31,567 bases of DNA from a virus, in IMG/VR virus record IMGVR_UViG_3300030109_001877, positions 1 to 31,567 of that record. One strand, written 5' to 3'. Numbering within the stretch: position 1 is the first letter of the stretch; every line of letters begins with the position of its first letter. The notes beneath the pieces were generated by a model, which saw only the letters and a program-made list of their open reading frames with translations, did not search any database and had not been told where the DNA came from. Shown piece by piece: positions 13,360 through 21,213 of this stretch. A program made the translations under genes and the position numbers.

Positions 13360-14000
13360 AATCTTTTGAGCAATGCCCGAAGAAATACCATCACTTAAAA
13401 GTTTTAAAGGACTATAAAGAATCTCAGTCGGAAGCAATGTCTTATGGTAATGAATTCCATAAAGCAGCAGAAGATTACGTCAGTAAAGTTGTACCTGAAC
13501 TTGACCCTAGATTTTCTTACGCGCAATCTATGTTGGATAAGTTATCAGCAATGGATGGAGAAAAGTTATGTGAGTACAGAATGGGCATAACTTCTAACTT
13601 AGAACCTTGTGAGTTTTTTGCTAAAGATGTGTGGTACAGAGGTGTAGCTGATTTAATAATCCTTGATAAAGAAAATAAAGTAGCACGAGTATTCGACTAC
13701 AAGACAAGTAAGTCCACAAGGTACGCTGATAAAGGGCAATTGGAACTCATGGCTTTGTGCGTTTTTAGACACTTCCCTGAGATAGAAGTTGTCAAGTCAG
13801 GGTTGCTATTTACAGTATGTAATAAGTTAATTAAAGAAACATACACAAGAGAAGACCAAACTAAATTGTGGCGTAAGTGGTTGATTAGTTATGGAACATT
13901 AGAAAAAACTTTTGAAAATGATGTATGGAATCCAAGACCTACTGGATTATGTAAGGCTCATTGTGTCATACTAGAATGTCCACACAACGGGAGACGTTAA
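13323..14000 (+). CDS. Cas4/RecB-like exonuclease with Fe-S cysteines
   Basis: The 225-residue PD-(D/E)XK exonuclease has catalytic residues D110 and D125-Y-K127 (V-F-D-Y-K-T-S). One Cys near the start (F-E-Q-C18-P-K-K-Y) and three at the end (C210, C214, C219) match the four ligands of the iron-sulfur cluster of Cas4, AddB and related nucleases, though the end spacing (C-x3-C-x4-C) is slightly looser than usual. It would resect DNA ends for recombination-linked replication. ATG 13323 overlaps the polymerase gene by 37 bp. There is no CRISPR array or other cas gene here, so it is a phage replication/recombination protein, not an adaptation module. Confidence 0.85.
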   Translation: MDTKPAWSFSSLKSFEQCPKKYHHLKVLKDYKESQSEAMSYGNEFHKAAEDYVSKVVPELDPRFSYAQSMLDKLSAMDGEKLCEYRMGITSNLEPCEFFAKDVWYRGVADLIILDKENKVARVFDYKTSKSTRYADKGQLELMALCVFRHFPEIEVVKSGLLFTVCNKLIKETYTREDQTKLWRKWLISYGTLEKTFENDVWNPRPTGLCKAHCVILECPHNGRR

Positions 14001-14002
14001 CT

Positions 14003-14296
14003 ATGCCGTATACGAAAAAGAAACGTCCTTATAAAAAAGAATATCAACAACAGAAAGCACGAGGTGAACATGCTAATCGCATGGAGCGGCAACGTGCTAG
14101 ACGTAAGATAGACAAGACAGGTGCGGATAAAAACAAAAACGGTAAAGCCGACAAACGTGAAGGTAAAGATGTTAGTCACAAGAAGGCTTTAAGTAAGGGT
14201 GGCACTAACAAAGACGGCGTTAAGATAGAAAGCAAAAGTAAGAATCGGTCTCGAAATTATAAAAAGAAAAAGACCGCGAAGAAAAAATCTAAATAA
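14003..14296 (+). CDS. Very basic HNH-like protein
   Basis: The 97-residue product is extremely Lys/Arg-rich. Residues 55-85 read V-S-H-K-K-A-L-S-K-G-G-T-N... S-K-S-K-N-R-S. This follows the V-D-H-I-x-P-L-S-K-G-G-T-N...N-R-S layout of HNH endonucleases, with Ser in place of the first Asp and no Cys pairs. A loop just before it (D-K-N-K-N-G-K-A-D) resembles a calcium-binding loop. It is either a degenerate HNH nuclease or a DNA-binding protein derived from one. The start is ATG 14003 with GGGAG upstream; the frame runs open to 13961 without a site. Confidence 0.7.
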   Translation: MPYTKKKRPYKKEYQQQKARGEHANRMERQRARRKIDKTGADKNKNGKADKREGKDVSHKKALSKGGTNKDGVKIESKSKNRSRNYKKKKTAKKKSK

Positions 14297-14311
14297 CATC
14301 TCGGAGTAACG

Positions 14312-15853
14312 ATGCAAGTAGTTGAGAACAGGGGGCTACGCCTGAAGGTGCGTGACCCTCAAAGAATTACGACCGCCATACCAACTAGTAAATCATTAGG
14401 TAACAACGAAGTATTGGTGCGGTGGGGCGTAGACGAAGCTCGTGTCCTCCGTAACCTAAACATAAAAGATGTACCGTCTCCCATACTGGGCAAGTATAAA
14501 TGGACAGGGCATCTAAAACCTTTTGACCACCAAAAGACCACAAGTTCTTTCCTTACTATGAACCCTCGTGCTTTTTGTTTTAACGAACAGGGCACTGGGA
14601 AAACTGCCTCTGCAATATGGGCAGCAGACTTCTTAATGAAAGAACAAGTAATCAAGAAAGTACTTATTATATGTCCCCTATCTATAATGGATTCGGCTTG
14701 GCGTGCTGACCTGTTTAAGTTTGCTATGCACCGTACAGTAGACATAGCGCATGGCCCTAAAGACAAACGCCGTAAGATAATAATGGGTGACGCAGAGTTT
14801 ATGATAATAAACTACGATGGTGTAGAGATTGTAGAAGAACATATCAAGATGGCCGATTACGATTTGATTATCGTAGATGAAGCTACCCATTACAAAAATG
14901 CACAGTCCAAGCGATGGAAAACACTTAACAGAATAATGAAACCAGAGACATGGGTATGGATGATGACAGGTACGCCAGCAGCACAATCGCCATTAGATGC
15001 GTTTGGTTTAGCTAAAATGTTAAACCCTTTGGCAGTGCCACGTTCTTTTAGTGCGTTTCGTGAGATGGTTATGCACAAAGTAACTCAGTTTAAATGGGTT
15101 CCAAAAGCCACCGCAATACCCACAGTACACGCAGTTTTGCAACCCGCCATCAGGTACACCAAAGAACAATGTTTAGATTTGCCTGAACTTACATACGTTA
15201 AACGAGAAGTAGCTCTTACGGCACAACAGAAAAAATATTACAAAGCTATTCGTTCTCACATGCTAACGATGGCAGCAGGGGAACAAGTTACAGCAACAAA
15301 CGCAGCCGTTACCATGAACAAGCTGTTACAAATATCTTGCGGCGCAGTCTATGCCGACAGTGGCGAGACGGTAGAGTTTGATATAAAGAACCGATACAAA
15401 GTATTGAAGGAAGCTATTGATGAGTCTAGTCAAAAGGTGTTGATCTTTGTCCCGTTCAAACATGTCATTGATATACTCTCTGAGAAACTTCTTGCTGACA
15501 AAATAACTAATGGCATTATCCGGGGAGACGTTAGCGTTTCTAAGCGCACGGAGCTGTTCCGTAATTTCCAAACTACAGACAACCCCAGAGTATTGATAAT
15601 TCAACCCCAAGCCGCAGCGCATGGTGTCACCCTAACCGCAGCTAATACTGTTGTTTGGTGGGGGCCAGTGGCCTCATTAGAGACGTATGCACAGGCTAAT
15701 GCACGAGTACATCGGTCAGGACAGCATCATCCTTGTACTGTGGTGCAGCTACAGGGAGCACCAGTAGAGAAGAGAGTATACAAACTACTTGACGAAAGAA
15801 TAGATGTGCATACAAAAATAATAGATTTATACAATGAACTACTTGAAATATAA
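14312..15853 (+). CDS. SNF2-family DNA helicase/translocase
   Basis: The 513-residue SF2 ATPase moves on double-stranded DNA or remodels protein-DNA complexes. Walker A is G94-T-G-K97-T; the DEAT box is D189-E190-A-T (SNF2 type D-E-A-H/T); motif III is T-G-T-P-A; motif VI is A-R-V-H-R-S-G-Q, the SNF2 hallmark. Its length equals the two RecA cores with few insertions, as in short phage members. ATG 14312 has CGGAG upstream. It ends the middle operon. The downstream promoter's -35 box lies at its stop codon. It probably restarts or supports replication forks, or strips bound proteins. Confidence 0.92.
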   Translation: MQVVENRGLRLKVRDPQRITTAIPTSKSLGNNEVLVRWGVDEARVLRNLNIKDVPSPILGKYKWTGHLKPFDHQKTTSSFLTMNPRAFCFNEQGTGKTASAIWAADFLMKEQVIKKVLIICPLSIMDSAWRADLFKFAMHRTVDIAHGPKDKRRKIIMGDAEFMIINYDGVEIVEEHIKMADYDLIIVDEATHYKNAQSKRWKTLNRIMKPETWVWMMTGTPAAQSPLDAFGLAKMLNPLAVPRSFSAFREMVMHKVTQFKWVPKATAIPTVHAVLQPAIRYTKEQCLDLPELTYVKREVALTAQQKKYYKAIRSHMLTMAAGEQVTATNAAVTMNKLLQISCGAVYADSGETVEFDIKNRYKVLKEAIDESSQKVLIFVPFKHVIDILSEKLLADKITNGIIRGDVSVSKRTELFRNFQTTDNPRVLIIQPQAAAHGVTLTAANTVVWWGPVASLETYAQANARVHRSGQHHPCTVVQLQGAPVEKRVYKLLDERIDVHTKIIDLYNELLEI

Positions 15854-15871
15854 AAACAATGCCCATATAAT
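15843..15871 (+). promoter_or_regulatory. Near-consensus promoter of second replication block
   Basis: TTGAAA (15843-15848, 5/6), a 17-bp spacer and TATAAT (15866-15871, perfect). The -35 overlaps the last codons of the SNF2 gene. The expected start is near 15878, about 30 bp before the start codon at 15910. No palindrome copy lies near it, so it may escape the control seen at the left end. Confidence 0.8.
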
Positions 15872-15909
15872 CACTTTGCTTAACCAAAATATAATAAAGA
15901 GGACGATGT

Positions 15910-16347
15910 ATGGCAAAGCAAAGTAATGAGGAACCGCACGCTATGACCCAAGCTGAAGAAGTTGGATTGGAACGTTTGGTCGAAGCGTGTATCAAAATTC
16001 GTGATAAAAAAGCGGAGATTACTAACGAACTTAACGGCAAGTTAGAAACTCTGGATACCAAACTCAAGGCGTTTAAGGCAGCTTTAGATGAGCACTGTCA
16101 GAAGACAGGCGCTAAGTCTATGTCTTTTGAGTGCGGTAGTTTTTATCGTTCAGTCAAAACAAAGTATTGGACTTCTGATTGGGAGAGCATGGGTAAGTTT
16201 ATCGTAGAGAACGAAGCTACTGATTTACTTGAGAGGCGTATCCATCAGGGTAATATGAAATCCTTTTTGGAGGAAAACCCTGAGAAATTACCACCAAACC
16301 TAAACGCCGAATCGGAATACACAATTACTGTTCGGAGGAAGAAATAA
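15910..16347 (+). CDS. Conserved phage protein, Gam-like layout
   Basis: The product is 145 residues: an N-terminal coiled coil (about 18-65) and a compact C-terminal part with a Trp-containing core (Y-W-T-S-D-W) and an R-R-I-H-Q-G-N-M-K segment. The architecture resembles small phage recombination accessory proteins such as Gam or Gp157, but I could not confirm the family. ATG 15910 has GAGG upstream and is the first gene behind the promoter at 15843. The HTH gene follows with no gap. A role in protecting or processing DNA ends is inference from layout and neighbours. Confidence 0.7.
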   Translation: MAKQSNEEPHAMTQAEEVGLERLVEACIKIRDKKAEITNELNGKLETLDTKLKAFKAALDEHCQKTGAKSMSFECGSFYRSVKTKYWTSDWESMGKFIVENEATDLLERRIHQGNMKSFLEENPEKLPPNLNAESEYTITVRRKK

Positions 16348-16608
16348 ATGCAAGAAGCGTCATACGTAACTTTAGATGAACTTGCCGCACATGTAGGTGT
16401 CAAAATATCTACAGTGCGTCAATGGGTGAAAAGAGGTTACATTCCACGTAACACTTACATCAAAGCAGGTAGCACTTATCGTTTCTGTTTAAAAGATGTT
16501 GAGGCATCTTTGCGTGACGAAGGTACAGAGGAGGATGTGTCTACTGAAGATACAACTCCTGTTTCGGAACTCTCTGAAATGGTTAGAGAAATAAATGAGG
16601 ATTTATAA
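16348..16608 (+). CDS. Excisionase/MerR-like helix-turn-helix protein
   Basis: The 86-residue DNA-binding protein has residues 6-55 matching the HTH_17/excisionase type winged helix: L-D-E-L-A-A-H-V-G-V followed by the recognition helix S-T-V-R-Q-W-V-K-R-G-Y-I-P and a Y-R-F wing. The rest is an acidic tail. It could be an excisionase, a terminase-small-subunit-like protein or a transcription regulator of this block. No integrase is present in the window, so excisionase is not proven. CGGAGG precedes ATG 16348, immediately after the upstream stop. Confidence 0.8.
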   Translation: MQEASYVTLDELAAHVGVKISTVRQWVKRGYIPRNTYIKAGSTYRFCLKDVEASLRDEGTEEDVSTEDTTPVSELSEMVREINEDL

Positions 16609-16617
16609 GGCAGTCTA

Positions 16618-17421
16618 ATGACAGATACAAATAACTTAGACGACATGCCTGATAGCTATAAAGACTTATTGTCTCAACTAGATGGAGAAACAAAACCTAC
16701 ACAAGACGATACTCCAAAAACGAACAAACTATCTGTTCGTGATAAAGTGTTTCGTAAGATTGTGGATGGTGTAGAAGTTGCCCAACTAACACAGCAGGAA
16801 CTAGATGTAGTTATTGTGAAGACAGGAGCTATATCTCGTTTGTTTTACAAGGGCGAATACCGTAGTGGTGTTGGTAGCCAACCTACATGTTGGAGTGCAG
16901 ATGTACGCACTGGCACTCCCTGTCCTGATGTGCCCGAAGGGAATCGTCAGAACCCCACTTGTTTTGATTGCACACAAAACATAAAGGGTAGCGGGGGTCA
17001 AAGTTCAAGGGCATGTAAATATCGGCAACGTATTGCAGTGATGTTGGTTGATTCTGATGGACGGATAACTCTCCAAGATGTTTATCAATTAGACTTATCT
17101 GGTGTAAGTGTGTTTGGGCGCGATCAGAAGCGTATGTCTATGCAGGGATACGCTAACTACTTGAACACACATCAATGTCCTTTAGCATCTGTAATAACAA
17201 ATATAAGTTTTGATAACACTACACATTTACCGAAACTTATATTTGCACCAAAACGTGCGTTAGAAAAAGAAGAACTGTCTTTAGTTGCGTATCTACAAAA
17301 AGATGCAAATACTAAGGCGCTTGTTGAATTGAACATAAAACCTCATAAAGAACTACATCAGGATGTCGATAACGTTTTTGGCGTAGTGACAGGAGAAGGA
17401 GTTTACAAAACTGGTAATTGA
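16618..17421 (+). CDS. Cys-rich replication-block protein
   Basis: The product is 267 residues and not assigned to a named family. Five Cys residues lie at 91, 102, 115, 118 and 133, within C-P..., P-T-C-F-D-C and R-A-C-K-Y-R-Q-R. Four of them could form a zinc site in the middle of a beta-rich domain (about 60-215). Phage proteins with such a Cys pattern between recombination genes and SSB are common, and a role in DNA binding is plausible. The first 45 residues are acidic and disordered. The ribosome binding site is weak (AAGG). Confidence 0.7.
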   Translation: MTDTNNLDDMPDSYKDLLSQLDGETKPTQDDTPKTNKLSVRDKVFRKIVDGVEVAQLTQQELDVVIVKTGAISRLFYKGEYRSGVGSQPTCWSADVRTGTPCPDVPEGNRQNPTCFDCTQNIKGSGGQSSRACKYRQRIAVMLVDSDGRITLQDVYQLDLSGVSVFGRDQKRMSMQGYANYLNTHQCPLASVITNISFDNTTHLPKLIFAPKRALEKEELSLVAYLQKDANTKALVELNIKPHKELHQDVDNVFGVVTGEGVYKTGN

Positions 17422-17464
17422 TAAAACGCGAAAATATTTTTTAACCTTTAACGAGAGCGAAATT

Positions 17465-18184
17465 ATGGAAAGACAAACTTACATGATTAACAATGTGGAA
17501 GCTCTTTATCCACGATTAGATAAACCGTATCGCTACGATCAGAGTGCCAACCAAGGGAAAGGCAGTAGTGTCCCATGTGAGGCAGGAGCGAAAGGTGCTG
17601 ACTACCACGTTAAATTTAAGATGGATACTTCTCAAGCTAAAGAGTTGGGAGCTGCCATGCTTAAAGCGTATAACGAAGCGAAAGAAGATAATTGGCCGAA
17701 GTTTAAAGTGCCTTTTGAGAAAGTAGATGGTGACACTGTGGCTTTTATTGGCAAGGCAAAACTACCTGCTATGTTTAGTGACACACCTACCGATCCTCCT
17801 AAACATTATGACTCAGAAAATACAAAGCTAGAGGATGGGTTCCAGTTGACAACGGGTAGTACTGTCAACTTGTATGTAGAACTAGTCCCCTACAACTATC
17901 AAGGTAGTGGGGTGTCGTTACGTTTACGTGGAGTACAAGTTATTAAGTTTAAAGAATTTGTTCCTCCTTCTCCGTTTTCAGCGCAAGAAGGTTTTACGAA
18001 AAACGATGCAGCTCCGAAAGATGATATTGACTCTATCTTTGATACCGCAGAAAAACCACAAGCTAAAGAACCTGTGGAGGAACCTGTGGAAGAACCTAAA
18101 GTTAGAACAAAGAAGAAAGCAGAGCCATCTTCCGAAGACGATCTATCAAAACTTCTTGACGAATTAGATGATTTTGATGGGTAA
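17465..18184 (+). CDS. Single-stranded DNA-binding protein, gp2.5-like
   Basis: The 239-residue protein has a globular domain of about 165 residues, consistent with an OB fold. A Pro/Glu/Lys-rich linker with E-E-P-V repeats (195-215) follows, then an acidic tail ending D-D-L-S-K-L-L-D-E-L-D-D-F-D-G. A penultimate Phe in an acidic C-terminus is the hallmark of T7 gp2.5-type and other replicative SSBs, where the tail contacts polymerase and helicase. It lies directly upstream of the primase-helicase and downstream of the polymerase block. I see no sequence motif that proves the OB fold, so the call rests on the tail and context. Confidence 0.7.
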   Translation: MERQTYMINNVEALYPRLDKPYRYDQSANQGKGSSVPCEAGAKGADYHVKFKMDTSQAKELGAAMLKAYNEAKEDNWPKFKVPFEKVDGDTVAFIGKAKLPAMFSDTPTDPPKHYDSENTKLEDGFQLTTGSTVNLYVELVPYNYQGSGVSLRLRGVQVIKFKEFVPPSPFSAQEGFTKNDAAPKDDIDSIFDTAEKPQAKEPVEEPVEEPKVRTKKKAEPSSEDDLSKLLDELDDFDG

Positions 18185-18196
18185 CAATAACCATAC

Positions 18197-18218
18197 GGAG
18201 CGTCTGCATGGGCGCTCC
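18197..18218 (+). promoter_or_regulatory. Hairpin between SSB and primase-helicase genes
   Basis: An 8-pair stem, GGAGCGTC (18197-18204) with GGCGCTCC (18211-18218), including one G-U pair, with loop TGCATG. No T-tract follows, so it is not an ordinary terminator. It lies where the ribosome binding site would be expected further upstream, and the downstream gene has no clear site of its own. It may act in RNA processing or partial attenuation. Confidence 0.55.
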
Positions 18219-18241
18219 ATCTCTACGATGTGTACTTTAAT

Positions 18242-21061
18242 ATGGATACTGAACAGTTTTTAAAGACTGTTCTGGGTGATGAGGGTTTTTACTGCACAGT
18301 TTGTATCAAAGAAAACAAACAGGTTACACAAGAATTTAAAGAATCAATAGAAGATGTTGTACAGAGTGTTAAACAAATAGATGCAGCGGGTAATGAAGCA
18401 TACTTTGCAGTTAGTACGTTTAAAGAAAAACAACGGAAAGCTGAATACGCCGAACAATTAAAGACTTTATTTCTTGATATAGATTGTGGTGAAGGTAAAG
18501 ACTACGCAACTCGGAACGAAGGGTTAGACGCACTTAAAGCATTTTATAAACGTTATAAACTTCCTCCTACACTTATAGTTAATTCTGGGAGGGGTTGGCA
18601 CGTCTATTGGGTATTGGATAAACCTTGTAGTCGTGACGAATGGATTACGGTAGCCGAACAATTAAAAAACGCTTGCAGTGATTTTGGGCTTAAGGCAGAC
18701 ACCGCAGTTACGGCAGACGCTGCCAGAATATTACGCCCGATAGGGACGCACAACTACAAGGGCAACGTACCGTTACCTGTTGAGAAATATAGCAGCAGTG
18801 ATTACATAACATCTTTACAGGAGTTTAAAGACAAACTTCCTGATAGCTTGATGCCAGTTCTCCCACAAAGAGAATACTCCGAAGAGGACAAGCGCGACAT
18901 GGAGCTTGCTTCTGGAGGTGGGGAACGTTACTCATATTCGTTAGCTGACATTTTAAACAAAAGTGTCACAGGCAAAGGATGTCAACAGATTCATCGGGCA
19001 GTTGAGAAACCAAACGAAATTAGCTACAACCAATGGATTGATGTTCTTTCTGTGGTTAAAGAGTGTGAAGAAGGCCCGAAAGCAATACATGTCATTTCTA
19101 ATAAATACGATAAGTACAGCAAATCAGAAACCGAATCTGTAGCCGCAGGGCTGAAGTGGGCGCACCACTGTACTACTTTCGAGCAGAATAACCCTGACGG
19201 TTGTGCAGACTGTGTGCATAGGGACAACCCTAAGATAAGAAGTCCGAAAGATTTAGGACGCAGACTACTTAAAAAGGTACAGGAAGATACCGAGACACAA
19301 GTAATAGAGAAGGAAGACCCAAAACAACCTACCCTACCAAAATACCCTTACCCTTACTTTCCTCTTAGGGATGGAGGCATTGGGGTAATGGAAACGGATA
19401 AAGAAGGTAATCAGTTTGAAAAGCCGATATGTGACACAGACTTTTATATCGTAAAAAGATTGCGCGATAAGATTGTTGGGCCAGCTTATATTTTTAGGCA
19501 TCACACAAAGCAAGAGGGGATTAGAGAGTTTATGATCCCTGCTCAAAAACTTATCAGCACAGAATCTTTTAAGATACAAATGAGCAAGAACGACATATTT
19601 ACATTAGCTCCTATGGATTTGATGCACTACGTAGCTGCTTGGATAACTCAAGTCAAAGATGTTAATGGGCTTCCAGAGATACAGGTAGCAGACCAATTTG
19701 GTTGGACGGATAACAACAAGTCTTTTATTTTAGGGGACAGAGAAATTTATGAAAATTCCATAGAGCCTAACTACCCAAGTTCTGTAACGGAAGATTACTT
19801 CATGCACTTTGAAAAGAAAGGGAGTTTGGAAGAATGGAAAAAGATACCAAAGTTTTTTGATAGGGCTGGGTTTGAACCTCATCAGTATATGTTTGGGCTT
19901 TCGTTTGCAGCACCACTTATGGTTTTTGCGCCTAAGATAGCAGGAAGTATATTCCATCTAAAAAGCGCCGAGTCTGGTTTTGGTAAGTCTACTGGACAAT
20001 TTGCAGGGGCTTCTGTGTGGGGCGACCCTACTTTAGTAGTGCAGAAAGGTGATGACACTATAGCTTCTATATGGAAGGTAACAGAAACTTATAAAAATAT
20101 TATTATTTACTGTGACGAACTATCTAATAAAGGAGGCAAAGAGCTAAGTGGTTTTGCTTACGATGTGAGTGGTGGTAAGCAGCGTAACAGGCTAAGAGGT
20201 TCTAGTGAAATAAACAAAGAACGCTACCGGGGAAATCCTTGGAGGACTCTTGTAGGAACTAGTGGTAATACTAGTATATTAGAAACAATATCCGCAGAGT
20301 TTAGAGAAAGCCCAAAAGGAGAGACTCAACGAGTACTTGAAGCAGAGACAATGGTTAAGCTCAAAGAAGATAGTGCCACTACAAGAGAAGGTATTGAGCT
20401 TAACATGTTGTTAGAAAACAACTATGGACATGCAGGTGAAAAGTACATCCAGTATGTAGTAAAGAATAAGGATGTAATAGAGAAGATATTGTTACAGAAA
20501 ATAGAACATCTTATAAAACAAACAGAGCTGTCTGCCCAGAATAGATTTTGGTTGTGGCAAGCCGCAGGGGTACTTACAGGCTTATTAATTGCAGGTAGGC
20601 TAGGGTTGCACAGTTTGAACATAGATAACTTGCAGGATTGGATTTGCAAGCAACTACGCCATGCTCGTGATGAGACGGTGAAGATGACAGTAGATATTCA
20701 CGATACGATAGCGGCTTACTTGGCCGACAACAATCGCAGCATACTTAGAATAAAAAGCACCGATAGAGAAGTGTATGATCCAGAAACGGAGACCTTAATT
20801 AGTCCCGAACAATTACCTATGTACAAGTTTGTAGGGCGACATGAGTTCGACACTAACACTGTGTACTTGTTACCTGCGCCGTTCAAGAAATGGTGTTTGC
20901 TCCGAAAGATAGACTACGGCTCTACACGTAGGGCGATTATGGAGCAGATGAATGGTACAGCTTTGAAGTTTAGGCTAGGAACTAACACTAACTTGAAACT
21001 TCCAATAACACACGTACTTAAACTATCTTGGTCTGAAGAAGTTACTGAGAGTATAACGTAA
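18242..21061 (+). CDS. Primase-helicase: AEP primase plus DUF927 helicase
   Basis: The product is 939 residues from ATG 18242. A GTG at 18230 would add four; neither has a clear ribosome binding site. The N-terminal part (to about 190) is a prim-pol-type primase, with D-I-D (near 80), S-G-R-G-W-H-V-Y-W and R-I-L-R-P-I-G-T-H-N. A Cys/His segment around 305-330 (H-H-C, C-A-D-C-V-H) is probably a zinc site. The C-terminal half is a DUF927 superfamily helicase. Its Walker A is S-G-F-G-K-S-T, with Lys at 582 from this start, and Walker B is I-I-Y-C-D-E (Asp 625). It should open the duplex and lay primers for the family A polymerase. It ends the + strand replication block. Confidence 0.93.
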   Translation: MDTEQFLKTVLGDEGFYCTVCIKENKQVTQEFKESIEDVVQSVKQIDAAGNEAYFAVSTFKEKQRKAEYAEQLKTLFLDIDCGEGKDYATRNEGLDALKAFYKRYKLPPTLIVNSGRGWHVYWVLDKPCSRDEWITVAEQLKNACSDFGLKADTAVTADAARILRPIGTHNYKGNVPLPVEKYSSSDYITSLQEFKDKLPDSLMPVLPQREYSEEDKRDMELASGGGERYSYSLADILNKSVTGKGCQQIHRAVEKPNEISYNQWIDVLSVVKECEEGPKAIHVISNKYDKYSKSETESVAAGLKWAHHCTTFEQNNPDGCADCVHRDNPKIRSPKDLGRRLLKKVQEDTETQVIEKEDPKQPTLPKYPYPYFPLRDGGIGVMETDKEGNQFEKPICDTDFYIVKRLRDKIVGPAYIFRHHTKQEGIREFMIPAQKLISTESFKIQMSKNDIFTLAPMDLMHYVAAWITQVKDVNGLPEIQVADQFGWTDNNKSFILGDREIYENSIEPNYPSSVTEDYFMHFEKKGSLEEWKKIPKFFDRAGFEPHQYMFGLSFAAPLMVFAPKIAGSIFHLKSAESGFGKSTGQFAGASVWGDPTLVVQKGDDTIASIWKVTETYKNIIIYCDELSNKGGKELSGFAYDVSGGKQRNRLRGSSEINKERYRGNPWRTLVGTSGNTSILETISAEFRESPKGETQRVLEAETMVKLKEDSATTREGIELNMLLENNYGHAGEKYIQYVVKNKDVIEKILLQKIEHLIKQTELSAQNRFWLWQAAGVLTGLLIAGRLGLHSLNIDNLQDWICKQLRHARDETVKMTVDIHDTIAAYLADNNRSILRIKSTDREVYDPETETLISPEQLPMYKFVGRHEFDTNTVYLLPAPFKKWCLLRKIDYGSTRRAIMEQMNGTALKFRLGTNTNLKLPITHVLKLSWSEEVTESIT

Positions 21062-21066
21062 GCTGA

Positions 21067-21132
21067 AAGTCTCCCAAGTAAGTCTCCCTTGCTAAGACAG
21101 TCAATGATTATGCGGGTAGTGCAGGTAGTGCA
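21067..21132 (+). repeat. Short direct repeats in the convergent spacer
   Basis: AAGTCTCCC occurs at 21067-21075 and 21080-21088; GGTAGTGCA occurs in tandem at 21115-21123 and 21124-21132. They sit in the 150-bp spacer between the converging operons, outside any likely gene. No function is evident. Confidence 0.5.
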
Positions 21133-21187
21133 GGTGTGGCAAGTTTGTGGTACAGTGCGCCTACATCGTTCTCGTAGAGAGACACTT

Positions 21188-21213
21188 TGCCCTCCATGTG
21201 AGGGCATTTTTTT
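21188..21213 (+). terminator. Rho-independent terminator at operon convergence
   Basis: TGCCCTC (21188-21194) pairs perfectly with GAGGGCA (21200-21206) around the loop CATGT, and seven T residues follow (21207-21213). It terminates the + strand operon 127 bp after the primase-helicase stop. Its T-tract runs into the complement of the stop codon of the - strand giant gene. No T-tract lies on the - strand side, so it works one way only. Confidence 0.93.

Noticed and set aside
13323-14000. Cas4 as evidence of a CRISPR system
   Set aside because: No repeat-spacer array or other cas gene is present; a Cas4-like nuclease is common in phage replication modules.
16348-16608. Integrase/excisionase pair
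   Set aside because: Only the HTH protein is present; no integrase or attachment site is visible in the window.
17418-17446. Promoter TTGATA with TTTAAC before the SSB gene
   Set aside because: The -10 box is weak and the spacing is 16 bp; I could not separate it from chance.
21062-21187. tRNA or small RNA in the convergent spacer
   Set aside because: No cloverleaf or anticodon arm could be drawn; only short direct repeats are seen.
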